Source: Candidatus Firestonebacteria bacterium RIFOXYA2_FULL_40_8
GTDB lineage: Bacteria; Oederibacteriota; D2-FULL-39-29
NCBI GenBank assembly: GCA_001778355.1
Contig: MFGS01000012.1
Coordinates: 16,590 to 21,758 of the forward strand
Length of the DNA stretch: 5,169 bases
Direction: 5' to 3'
Made by a program: the position numbers and the translations under genes. The notes below the pieces were generated by a model that saw nothing but the letters and a program-made list of their open reading frames with translations, did no database searches and was not told the DNA's origin. Below are positions 1-5,054 of the stretch, piece by piece (the first letter of the stretch is position 1; every line of letters begins with the position of its first letter).

Positions 1-1
1 T

Positions 2-853
2 ATTGGAAGAGGCGGACTCCTCAAGCCGTTAAGAGGCGGTGTTTACAGGATAAATAAAGATATGCTTAAGGACCTTTCTTCTGCCAGATACGGCGAGCAT
101 GCCTGCAATCTGGGGGCGATTCTGGCTTCTAAGTTCGCAGAAAAATATAAAATTCCGGCTTTTATATCGGATCCGGTGACCGTAGATGAGCTGGCGCCGG
201 AAGCAAGGATTGCAGGTTCAGCCCTGTTTAAAAAAACCAGTATTTTCCATGCTTTGAACCAGAAAGCTATAGCGAAAAGATTTGCGGAAGAAACAGGCAA
301 GTTTTATAAAAACATTAATTTGATAGTTGTGCATCTGGGCGGAGGGATATCTATCGGCGTTCACAAAAAAGGAAAGGTTGTAGACGTAAACAATGCTTTA
401 GAAGAGGGGCCTTTCACGCCTGAACGAAGCGGTTTTTTGCCTATGGGTCAGCTGGTAAAACTCTGTTTTTCAGGTAAGTACACCGAAAAAGAAGTTTCGA
501 AAATACTCGTCGGAAAAGGCGGGCTGGTTTCGCATCTCGGAACCAGTGATTGCAGAATAATAGAAAAACGCATTTTAAACGGGGATAAAAAAGCAGAGTT
601 GATCTATAAAGCCATGGGGTACAGCATTGCGAAATATATTGGAGCGGCTGCGACGGTCTTGAATGGAAAAGTGACGGCGATACTTCTGACCGGCGGCGGC
701 GCCAAAAGCCGTATTCTGGTGAAAAACATTAAACAAAAAATCAATTTCATCGCGCCTGTTAAGGTTTATCCCGGAGAAAACGAGATGAGCTCTCTCGCTT
801 CGGGGGCATTAAGAGCCCTAAAAGGCAAAGAAAAAATACTTACGTATAGATAA
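2..853 (+). CDS. buk: Butyrate kinase-type acyl kinase, C-terminal part (5' end outside window)
   Basis: Butyrate kinase converts butyryl phosphate plus ADP to butyrate plus ATP (reversible) in the cytoplasm and belongs to the ASKHA acetokinase superfamily. The frame is open from base 2 with no start before the window edge. The stretch before the first ATG (base 62) reads GRGGLLKPLRGGVYRIN, typical of the family, so that ATG is internal and 283 codons are present. Given a usual length near 355 residues, about 70 N-terminal residues are missing. Visible family segments, numbered from the first complete codon, are DPVTVDEL (about 57-64), ARIAGSALFKK (68-78), the nucleotide-binding HLGGGIS (111-117), the EGPFTPERSG loop and the late LTGGGAKS adenosine-binding loop. 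The frame is intact. A phosphate butyryltransferase partner (ptb) would be expected upstream but is not visible. Branched-chain acyl kinase or a close relative is an alternative, since substrate choice cannot be read from these motifs. No clear terminator follows. Confidence 0.93.
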   Translation: MGRGGLLKPLRGGVYRINKDMLKDLSSARYGEHACNLGAILASKFAEKYKIPAFISDPVTVDELAPEARIAGSALFKKTSIFHALNQKAIAKRFAEETGKFYKNINLIVVHLGGGISIGVHKKGKVVDVNNALEEGPFTPERSGFLPMGQLVKLCFSGKYTEKEVSKILVGKGGLVSHLGTSDCRIIEKRILNGDKKAELIYKAMGYSIAKYIGAAATVLNGKVTAILLTGGGAKSRILVKNIKQKINFIAPVKVYPGENEMSSLASGALRALKGKEKILTYR

Positions 854-895
854 GCTTAAATATCAACAGGAAAAAAGCGCTTAATTAACTGACTA

Positions 896-924
896 TTTAC
901 AAAGCAAAAATACTGTGGTAAAAT
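896..924 (+). promoter_or_regulatory. Sigma70-type promoter of the toxin-antitoxin module
   Basis: TTTACA (896-901) and TAAAAT (919-924) are separated by exactly 17 bases. TGG directly before the -10 box gives an extended -10 (TGN). Each hexamer matches the housekeeping consensus at five of six positions. Transcription would start near 931, leaving a short leader with GGAGG at 940-944, 8 bases before the antitoxin ATG. This suggests the module is transcribed independently of the upstream kinase gene. Type II antitoxins usually repress their own promoter, but no convincing operator palindrome is visible here. TTAATTAA (881-888) lies just upstream and is too simple to call. Confidence 0.6.
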
Positions 925-952
925 CAGGTAGTAGTCAACGGAGGTATTTAAA

Positions 953-1129
953 ATGAATAGAGCGCATGGAGCAACGATAACATTAGACGGGTTAAATAAA
1001 GAATTAGAAAATCTAAAGAAAAAAGTATTTACTTATGAAACGCTTAATGCCGAAAAAGATATTAAGGATAAGCGTGTTAGCGGCTCTTTCAAAAGCGGTA
1101 AAGAAGTAATAAATCACATAAAAAACTGA
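953..1129 (+). CDS. Small antitoxin of a RelE/YafQ-type toxin-antitoxin module (58 aa)
   Basis: This 58-residue protein reads from MNRAHGATITLDGL to the end EVINHIKN and is rich in Lys, Glu and Asn. It starts at an ATG with GGAGG 8 bases upstream. It has no signal peptide or membrane segment. Residues 11-27 could form a helix and residues 43-58 (SGSFKSGKEVINHIKN) could be the toxin-wrapping tail. Its stop overlaps the toxin ATG by one base (TGATG), the usual antitoxin-first arrangement that couples translation of the pair. Family knowledge predicts that it neutralises the toxin by direct binding and may bind the operon promoter. I do not recognise a named DNA-binding fold (RHH, HTH or Phd) and it is shorter than most antitoxins, so the role rests on gene context and coupling. 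A protein that only binds the toxin is possible. Confidence 0.7.
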   Translation: MNRAHGATITLDGLNKELENLKKKVFTYETLNAEKDIKDKRVSGSFKSGKEVINHIKN

Positions 1130-1395
1130 TGTATAAATTATATACTACAAAGACTTTTGATAAGAAGCTAAAAAGATTTCTTAAAAAACATCCTGAGTTG
1201 GAAGCAGAAATAGTAAAGACTTTGGATTTGCTGGCGAAAAACCCCTTTGAGTCACATCTTAAGATGCATAAGCTATCCGGACTTCTAAAAAACGAAAGAG
1301 CTGTATCTTTAAGCTATGAACATAGAATTCTTTTTGTTTGGGAGAATGATAATATATTCCTGACGAATATTGGCACACACGACGAAGTCTATTAG
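1129..1395 (+). CDS. RelE/ParE-superfamily toxin, YafQ-like mRNA interferase (88 aa)
   Basis: The 88-residue length and layout are those of RelE-type toxins, ribosome-dependent nucleases that cut mRNA and stop translation. An N-terminal strand (YKLYTTKTF) is followed by two basic helices (residues 9-38), the turn LAKNPF, then a beta-sheet holding MHKLSG (46-51), HRILFVW (65-71) and the C-terminal NIGTHDEVY (80-88). His47, Arg66, His84 and Tyr88 sit where YafQ/RelE enzymes carry catalytic or RNA-binding residues. The GTH-[DE]-x-[VL]-[YF] ending is characteristic of the YafQ/RelE branch, which favours a nuclease over a ParE-type gyrase poison. The ATG overlaps the antitoxin stop by one base and has no strong ribosome binding site of its own, so its translation probably depends on the antitoxin. 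No sign of truncation or frameshift is visible, so it is likely functional. The exact subfamily is uncertain. Confidence 0.87.
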   Translation: MYKLYTTKTFDKKLKRFLKKHPELEAEIVKTLDLLAKNPFESHLKMHKLSGLLKNERAVSLSYEHRILFVWENDNIFLTNIGTHDEVY

Positions 1396-1438
1396 AAAAA
1401 TATTGTGTTTAATTTGTTTGTATTTATCAGTGTCATCA

Positions 1439-1473
1439 ACAGATGGAATGGAACTTTTATCGGATACATCTGT
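1439..1473. repeat. Inverted repeat bracketing the -35 box of the sigma promoter
   Basis: ACAGATG (1439-1445) and CATCTGT (1467-1473) are perfect 7-base complements separated by 21 bases. The left arm lies just before the -35 element and the right arm ends on the first base of the -10 element. A further direct ATCTGT is present at 1478-1483. The placement would suit an operator for an extra regulator, but a 7-base match in AT-rich DNA can occur by chance. Confidence 0.3.
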
Positions 1474-1478
1474 CTAAA
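1450..1478 (+). promoter_or_regulatory. ECF/SigmaE-type promoter of the sigma operon (probable autoregulation)
   Basis: GGAACTT (1450-1456), 16 bases, then TCTAAA (1473-1478) matches the layout of the E. coli SigmaE promoter class (GGAACTT -35, about 16 bases, TC-rich -10). It lies 22 bases before the start codon of a gene that itself encodes an ECF sigma factor. ECF sigma genes commonly activate their own promoter, so this is most simply read as the autoregulated promoter of the sigma/anti-sigma operon. The transcript would start around 1484-1487 and have a leader of roughly 15 bases carrying the ribosome binding site. The match is seen directly; the identity of the sigma factor using it is inferred. 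Confidence 0.72.
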
Positions 1479-1488
1479 TCTGTAGGAC

Positions 1489-1494
1489 GGGGAG
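1489..1494 (+). promoter_or_regulatory. Ribosome binding site that selects a TTG start for the sigma gene
   Basis: GGGGAG ends 6 bases before TTG at 1501, a good spacing. The frame has a TAG at 1483-1485 and no ATG or GTG between that stop and the TTG, so TTG is the only plausible start that keeps the whole sigma region 2. The ATG at 1496 is in another frame that stops after 11 codons. Confidence 0.7.
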
Positions 1495-1500
1495 TATGAC

Positions 1501-2058
1501 TTGGTTTTCGAGCAGGATTCTGTCCTTTTAAAGGGCTTAAAAGCGGGTAAACAGCATTATTTCAACCAGCTTGTCTTAAAGTATAAGGACAAAATCTATA
1601 ATACTGCCTACAGGTTTCTTGCCGACTATCAGGAAGCCCAGGATATTACACAGGAGTGTTTCGTTTCCGTCCATAAGAACATCAGAAAATTCAGGGAAGA
1701 AAGTTCATTATCCACCTGGATATTTACGATAACCATCAACCTTTGCAGGAATAAATTAAAGAGCGCAGAACATAAGAGGCAGGAACGTACACTGTCCATA
1801 ATTGAAAAAGCGCTTGATGTGAAGGATGACCGGGGAAATCCCGCCGCTTTTGTGGAAAAGAAAGAGTTCGAGGCGAGAATTCAGGCGGAGATAGAAAAAC
1901 TCCCTGAAGATATGAAGGAAGTGGTAATTCTAAGGGATATCGAACAGCTTTCATATGAAGAAATCTCAGCAATATTAAATGTTGATCTTGGTACTATAAA
2001 AAGCCGGCTGCATAGAGCCAGGCTTCAGTTGCGGGATGCTCTAAAAGGGGTAATTTAG
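1501..2058 (+). CDS. ECF (extracytoplasmic function) RNA polymerase sigma factor, RpoE-like (185 aa)
   Basis: This cytoplasmic sigma factor directs RNA polymerase to a stress or envelope regulon. At 185 residues it has the two-domain layout of group 4 sigma factors. Region 2 spans about 16-87: FNQLVLKYKDKIYNTAYRFL, then the core-binding and -10-melting signature QEAQDITQECFVSVHKNIRKF (44-64) and the STWIFTITINLCRNKLK helix. A variable linker (about 88-125) follows. Region 4 spans about 126-182, with LPEDMKEVVILRD and the helix-turn-helix YEEISAILNVDLGTIKSRLHRAR (152-174) that reads the -35 box. Translation starts at a TTG, which may lower expression. The gene overlaps the anti-sigma gene by one base (TAGTG), so the two are translationally coupled. 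The SigmaE-type promoter directly upstream suggests positive self-control restrained by the anti-sigma protein. No extra C-terminal domain is present. The ECF subgroup cannot be assigned by eye. Confidence 0.95.
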   Translation: MVFEQDSVLLKGLKAGKQHYFNQLVLKYKDKIYNTAYRFLADYQEAQDITQECFVSVHKNIRKFREESSLSTWIFTITINLCRNKLKSAEHKRQERTLSIIEKALDVKDDRGNPAAFVEKKEFEARIQAEIEKLPEDMKEVVILRDIEQLSYEEISAILNVDLGTIKSRLHRARLQLRDALKGVI

Positions 2059-3191
2059 TGGAAAAGAAAGTTTGCACCGACATAAGAGAAAAATTCTCCG
2101 ACTACATAGACGAGCTTTTGCCTGAAAGTGAGATGGCAGATCTTGAAATGCATATGAAGAAATGCCCTGCGTGCAGGAAAGAGCTGGAATCTTTTAATAA
2201 AACCGTTCAAGCCCTCCGGAATCTTCCCCGTTATACCGCGCATCCGAATATTGTTTTAAGGATAAATGACCGTATAGCAAAAAGTAAAAGGTGGTGGCAG
2301 GTCAATCCTAAAGTTCTCAAAGGAACGCTCGGAACTATTACAGCCGTGATCTTGTGTATCTTTGGAATCCAAATTTATACAGGTGAGAATGTTATTGATA
2401 TAATGAAAGTGAGGTCTTCAGCAAAGGAAGCACAAGAAGCAAGGAAAGCACAGACAGCAAGTACAGCGAAAACAGAAAAAGAAGCAAGGAAAGCACAAAC
2501 AGCAAGTACAGCAAAAACAGTAAAAGAAGCACAAGAAGCAAAGAAAGCACCGGAAGCGAAGAAAGCAAGGACAGTAAATGCAGAAAGAGCAGGGAAAGCT
2601 GAAGAAATGGTGTTGCTAGATAAAGAGCAGATGTCAAAGACAGTTGCTGTTTTAAAAATGGAGGCAGCAAAAGAGCTTAGGCAGGAAACCCTTCCTAATG
2701 AAAAAGAGTTGAAACTTAAAGATACTGATAAAGTTATGCAGAATGCGATAGTCAGGAAAAGCGATGATGCATCGGCAGGTTATGCTGTTGCTGTTGCTTC
2801 CGCGCCTTCTTCTCCTGTTGTTGGTTCGTCTAATGCAGGTACTTATGAACAGAAAGGGCTTTATTGTCAGAATAACACTGCAGAAAACATTGTAATTAAA
2901 GATGAAAAAGCGCTTGAGAAATTATGGGCGAAATGTTTCCCCGAGCTTGCAAAACCCGCTATTGATTTTAAAAAAGAAATGGTTGTCGCTATCTTCCTGG
3001 GAGAGCAGACCGCAAATCCCAAAGATATCTCCCTGAAGGAAATTTTATACGAAAAAGACAAGGTAAAGGTCAAATACGGTCTTACTGCAATATTTAATAC
3101 CGACACCTCCGGAAGAAAGCTTTCCCCGTATTGCGTGAAAGCCCTGAAGAAATCCCCCCTTCCGGTAGAGTTCATTTTGGAAAAAGAATAA
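2058..3191 (+). CDS. Membrane-spanning zinc anti-sigma factor with Lys/Glu/Ala repeats and a PrcB-like C-terminal domain (377 aa)
   Basis: Residues 1-60 form a zf-HC2/ZAS anti-sigma domain: Cys6, then His32-x3-Cys36-x2-Cys39 within HMKKCPACR. This would bind and hold the partner sigma factor in the cytoplasm. A single membrane helix follows at about 90-108 (TLGTITAVILCIFGIQIYT), placing the remainder outside the membrane. Residues 121-180 are a Lys/Glu/Ala-rich repeat tract with a 15-residue unit, likely helical or extended. About 236-262 is an Ala/Ser/Pro/Gly linker. Residues about 265-377 resemble the PrcB C-terminal domain family: KALEKLWAKCFP, then IDFKKEMVVAIFLGEQ, and the ending KKSPLPVEFILEKE. 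PrcB is a subunit of a Treponema surface protease complex, and the domain occurs in other envelope proteins. The start is GTG, with GGGG 7 bases upstream, overlapping the sigma stop. The outer domain is a plausible signal sensor; how the signal releases sigma is unknown. Extracytoplasmic Cys270, Cys293 and Cys359 could form a disulfide. The anti-sigma call is strong and the C-terminal domain call moderate. Confidence 0.88.
   Translation: MEKKVCTDIREKFSDYIDELLPESEMADLEMHMKKCPACRKELESFNKTVQALRNLPRYTAHPNIVLRINDRIAKSKRWWQVNPKVLKGTLGTITAVILCIFGIQIYTGENVIDIMKVRSSAKEAQEARKAQTASTAKTEKEARKAQTASTAKTVKEAQEAKKAPEAKKARTVNAERAGKAEEMVLLDKEQMSKTVAVLKMEAAKELRQETLPNEKELKLKDTDKVMQNAIVRKSDDASAGYAVAVASAPSSPVVGSSNAGTYEQKGLYCQNNTAENIVIKDEKALEKLWAKCFPELAKPAIDFKKEMVVAIFLGEQTANPKDISLKEILYEKDKVKVKYGLTAIFNTDTSGRKLSPYCVKALKKSPLPVEFILEKE
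2421..2600 (+). repeat. T-depleted, internally duplicated repeat tract inside the anti-sigma gene
   Basis: Two 45-base units lie head to tail at 2436-2480 and 2481-2525, differing at three positions, and encode KEARKAQTASTAKT-type 15-residue units. A second, longer-range copy is also present: the block at about 2423-2451 (coding KEAQEARKA) recurs at 2522-2550, 99 bases or 33 codons later. Shorter GCA/AAG/GAA units continue to about 2575. Only 6 of 180 bases on the + strand are T. The repeat keeps the reading frame throughout, as expected for in-frame duplication by slippage or unequal exchange. It would lengthen the extracytoplasmic stalk between membrane helix and C-terminal domain. Confidence 0.85.
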
Positions 3192-3219
3192 ATTAGGGAC
3201 AGCGACCAATTTCCCTAGT
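3192..3219. repeat. Imperfect palindrome between the anti-sigma and creatininase genes
   Basis: TAGGGA (3194-3199) pairs with TCCCTA (3212-3217). A T-G wobble and one more A-T pair extend the stem to about 8 pairs around a 12-base loop (CAGCGACCAATT). It begins directly after the anti-sigma stop codon. No T-run follows, so it is not a standard intrinsic terminator. The form recalls short dispersed REP-like elements of the kind linked to Y1/TnpA-REP transposases, but only one copy is visible. It may instead be a weak transcript-stabilising or attenuating hairpin. The rest of the spacer holds the AGGAGG of the next gene. Confidence 0.4.
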
Positions 3220-3246
3220 GATAATAAATCTACAGGAGGAAATATT

Positions 3247-4053
3247 ATGAGATGGGAAGAACTTACTTCGCTGGAGTTTAAAAAGGCGGTAAAGAATCCC
3301 GGTGTTTGTATTTTGCCTATGGGGATCATTGAGAGACACGGGAGTCATTTGCCTGTGGGGACGGATATGATAAATGTTATTGCCACCTGCAACAGGGCGG
3401 CAGAGCTTGAACCGGCGGTTGTTTTTCCTCCTTTTTATTTCGGACAGATATATGAAGCGAAACACCATCCGGGAACGATCATGCTTCAACCTGAGCTTCT
3501 TATACCTCTTTTACTGAATGTGATTGATGAGATAGGCAGAAACGGTTTTAAAAAGATAATCATCGTTAACGGACACGGAGGGAATCATGCTCTTATACCT
3601 TTTATCTCTCAATCCATGCTTTCAAGAGAAAGGGAATATACGCTTTATCATTATGATTATTACAATGAACCTGAATTTAAACCCTATATGAAAGAAATTG
3701 CGGATTCTAAAACCTTTGACGGACACGGCGGGGAGATGGAAACCAGTCACACTATGGCAAATGAGCCGTCCTGGGTAAAAATGAAATATGAAGGCGATGT
3801 AAAACGGAGTCAAATACGTCTGGGCCGCTGGAAAAAGATTCCCAAGGAAACAAGTTCTCCAATCTGGTGGTACGCGTACGCTCCCGAGCATTATGAAGGG
3901 CTGCAAACCCGTAAAGCTACCGCGGAAAAAGGAAGAAAGTTCCAGGAATGGTGCGCAAAAAAAACCGCTACTTTTATTAAAGCGGTTAAAAAAGATAAAA
4001 TAGCTCCAAAGTTGACCAAAGAGTTTTATAAAAGATGTAAGAGCAAAAACTAG
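3247..4053 (+). CDS. Creatininase-family metal-dependent amidohydrolase (268 aa)
   Basis: The family contains cytoplasmic binuclear metal enzymes that open cyclic amides or cleave C-N bonds. Members include creatininase, the mycofactocin peptidase MftE, the formamide hydrolase ArfB and an inositol-pathway hydrolase. The signature motifs are intact: GIIERHGSHLPVGTD (26-40) with likely ligands Glu29, His31 and Asp40; NGHGGN (108-113) with His110; and DGHGGEMETS (158-167) with Glu163. The Trp/Tyr-rich stretch SPIWWYAYAPEHYEG (204-218) lies late in the chain, where it may line the pocket. The length matches the family norm. AGGAGG at 3234-3239, 7 bases before the ATG, is the strongest ribosome binding site in the window. 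The stop is 6 bases from the PhzF-type gene, so the two are probably co-transcribed and coupled. True creatininase activity should not be assumed, and no neighbouring creatinase or mycofactocin gene is visible. The substrate is unknown. Confidence 0.9.
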   Translation: MRWEELTSLEFKKAVKNPGVCILPMGIIERHGSHLPVGTDMINVIATCNRAAELEPAVVFPPFYFGQIYEAKHHPGTIMLQPELLIPLLLNVIDEIGRNGFKKIIIVNGHGGNHALIPFISQSMLSREREYTLYHYDYYNEPEFKPYMKEIADSKTFDGHGGEMETSHTMANEPSWVKMKYEGDVKRSQIRLGRWKKIPKETSSPIWWYAYAPEHYEGLQTRKATAEKGRKFQEWCAKKTATFIKAVKKDKIAPKLTKEFYKRCKSKN

Positions 4054-4059
4054 GAGTTC

Positions 4060-4836
4060 ATGCATATAAAAGTTTTTCGCGTTAATGCATTTACGCACAA
4101 GCTTTTAAAAGGCAATCCTGCCGGCGTTTGCATTTTGGAAAATCCTTTAAGTAAAGAGTTGATGCAGGTGATCGCGAAAAAAATGGGTCTTTCCGAAACG
4201 GCCTTCATCCTTAAACACAAAGATGGTTTTAATTTAAGATGGTTCACACCCTTGGTTGAGGTAGACCTGTGCGGTCATGCCACTTTGGCCTCGGCCCATA
4301 TTTTATGGGAACGGGGAATATTAAAAAGCACTCTGGAAGCGCGGTTTTATACTAAAAGCGGTGTTTTAACTGCAAAGTTAAAAGACAATTGGATAGAATT
4401 GAATTTCCCGCCGGAAAAAGAAAGAAAAGCTGCCCCTCCGTGTGAAATAATGTCAATACTCGGCGCGCCAATTAAATATTTCGGAGAAAGTAAATCATTT
4501 TACGTTGCCGAAGTCGGTTCCGAAGCCATTGTTAGAAGATTAAAACCTGATCTGCAATTGATGAACAAAATATTAAAAAAAGGCGTAATTGTGACAAGTA
4601 AGTCAGCTTCAAAAAAGTATGATTTTGTATCCCGGTTCTTTGATCCTATGGAAGGAATTGACGAAGATCCCGTAACCGGCTCAGCTCATTGTCTTCTCGG
4701 GCCGTTCTGGCAGAAACGTATTCATAAAAATATTTTCACGGCTTATCAATCTTCGAAAAGAGGAGGACTATTAAAAGTGAAAGTCGGAAAGAAACGGATA
4801 TTTTTAAACGGACAAGCGGTAACGACTAAAGAATAG
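4060..4836 (+). CDS. PhzF-family isomerase/epimerase-like protein (258 aa)
   Basis: PhzF proteins share the diaminopimelate epimerase fold. The phenazine-pathway member isomerises a dihydro-hydroxyanthranilate, while most family members have no known substrate. The family landmarks are present: the N-terminal VFRVNAFT, GNPAGV (18-23), LSETAFI (44-50) with the catalytic-type Glu46, the WFTPLVEVDLCGHATLASAH block (61-80), and DEDPVTGSAH (201-210) in the second half. The chain is slightly short of the usual 260-300 residues but covers both half-domains. The ATG is right for the family start. AGGAG at 4052-4056 overlaps the upstream stop codon and sits only 3 bases from the ATG, pointing to translational coupling with the creatininase-family gene. 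No phenazine genes are nearby, so a phenazine role is unlikely. A housekeeping or catabolic isomerase acting with its neighbour is a reasonable guess but unproven. The frame is intact, and no clear hairpin terminator follows. Confidence 0.92.
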   Translation: MHIKVFRVNAFTHKLLKGNPAGVCILENPLSKELMQVIAKKMGLSETAFILKHKDGFNLRWFTPLVEVDLCGHATLASAHILWERGILKSTLEARFYTKSGVLTAKLKDNWIELNFPPEKERKAAPPCEIMSILGAPIKYFGESKSFYVAEVGSEAIVRRLKPDLQLMNKILKKGVIVTSKSASKKYDFVSRFFDPMEGIDEDPVTGSAHCLLGPFWQKRIHKNIFTAYQSSKRGGLLKVKVGKKRIFLNGQAVTTKE

Positions 4837-4919
4837 TCCGCAAAGTCTAATAACATTTAGGTAATATTTGAAAAAGTATATAAATTCCCATGCAGTTTGT
4901 GTTCTTTAGATAAAATTAT

Positions 4920-4948
4920 TGAACCTTCATTTCATGGCGGGGGTCTAA
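4920..4948 (+). promoter_or_regulatory. Second candidate ECF-type promoter, upstream of the secreted-protein gene
   Basis: TGAACCT (4920-4926) and TCTAA (4944-4948, preceded by GG) resemble the sigma-operon promoter (GGAACTT and TCTAAA, the latter preceded by TG). GAAC and GTCTAA are shared. From the C of GAAC to the first T of TCTAA is 20 bases here and 19 there, so the spacer differs by one base. Transcription from here would give a leader of roughly 95 bases before the ATG at 5055. This is the only ECF-like pair I found in the 218-base gap. The gap also holds a purely AT inverted repeat (4985-5000) and a run of eight T (5019-5026), with no recognisable riboswitch or terminator. Confidence 0.4.
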
Positions 4949-5054
4949 GTAATGAAAACCGTAAAATACGTTGAAAACAAAGAGTAAAATTAGAATTTTA
5001 AAAAGGTGGCGATGCTTCTTTTTTTTGCAAATAAAATTATAATGGAGGAATAAA

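Noticed and set aside
62..64. ATG as the true start of the butyrate kinase gene
   Set aside because: The same frame is open to the window edge and the preceding codons encode conserved family sequence, so this Met is internal and the gene is truncated by the window.
1496..1498. ATG as the start of the sigma factor gene
   Set aside because: It is out of frame with the sigma coding sequence and meets a stop after 11 codons. TTG at 1501, with GGGGAG upstream, fits.
2392..2670. Minus-strand open frame of 92 codons that reads as an extremely Leu-rich, membrane-like protein
   Set aside because: It is the complement of the GCA/AAG/GAA-rich repeat in the anti-sigma gene, which reads as Leu, Ser and Val codons on the other strand. 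It has no family resemblance, and the + strand gene is certain.
3622..4098. Minus-strand open frame of 158 codons
   Set aside because: It lies opposite the creatininase-family gene, whose catalytic motifs are intact, and it runs into the PhzF-type gene. It shows no recognisable domain.
4823..4850. Another GTCTAA (4845-4850) as an ECF -10 box
   Set aside because: The nearest AAC-containing element (GGTAAC) is about four bases too far upstream and lies inside the end of the PhzF-type coding region.
4952..4987. 11-codon open frame as a leader peptide
   Set aside because: It has only a weak purine-rich stretch upstream, no regulatory codon run and no attenuator hairpin. Frames this short are expected by chance.
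4985..5026. AT inverted repeat (TAAAATT/AATTTTA, 4985-5000) and eight-T run as an intrinsic terminator
   Set aside because: The stem has no G-C pairs and is separated from the T-run by about 18 bases, and I found no stable hairpin directly before the T-run.
5038..5043. Perfect TATAAT as a -10 box for the last gene
   Set aside because: It abuts the ribosome binding site at 5044-5049, so transcription would begin at or after that site. There is also no -35 match at the right distance. It is likely chance in AT-rich DNA.
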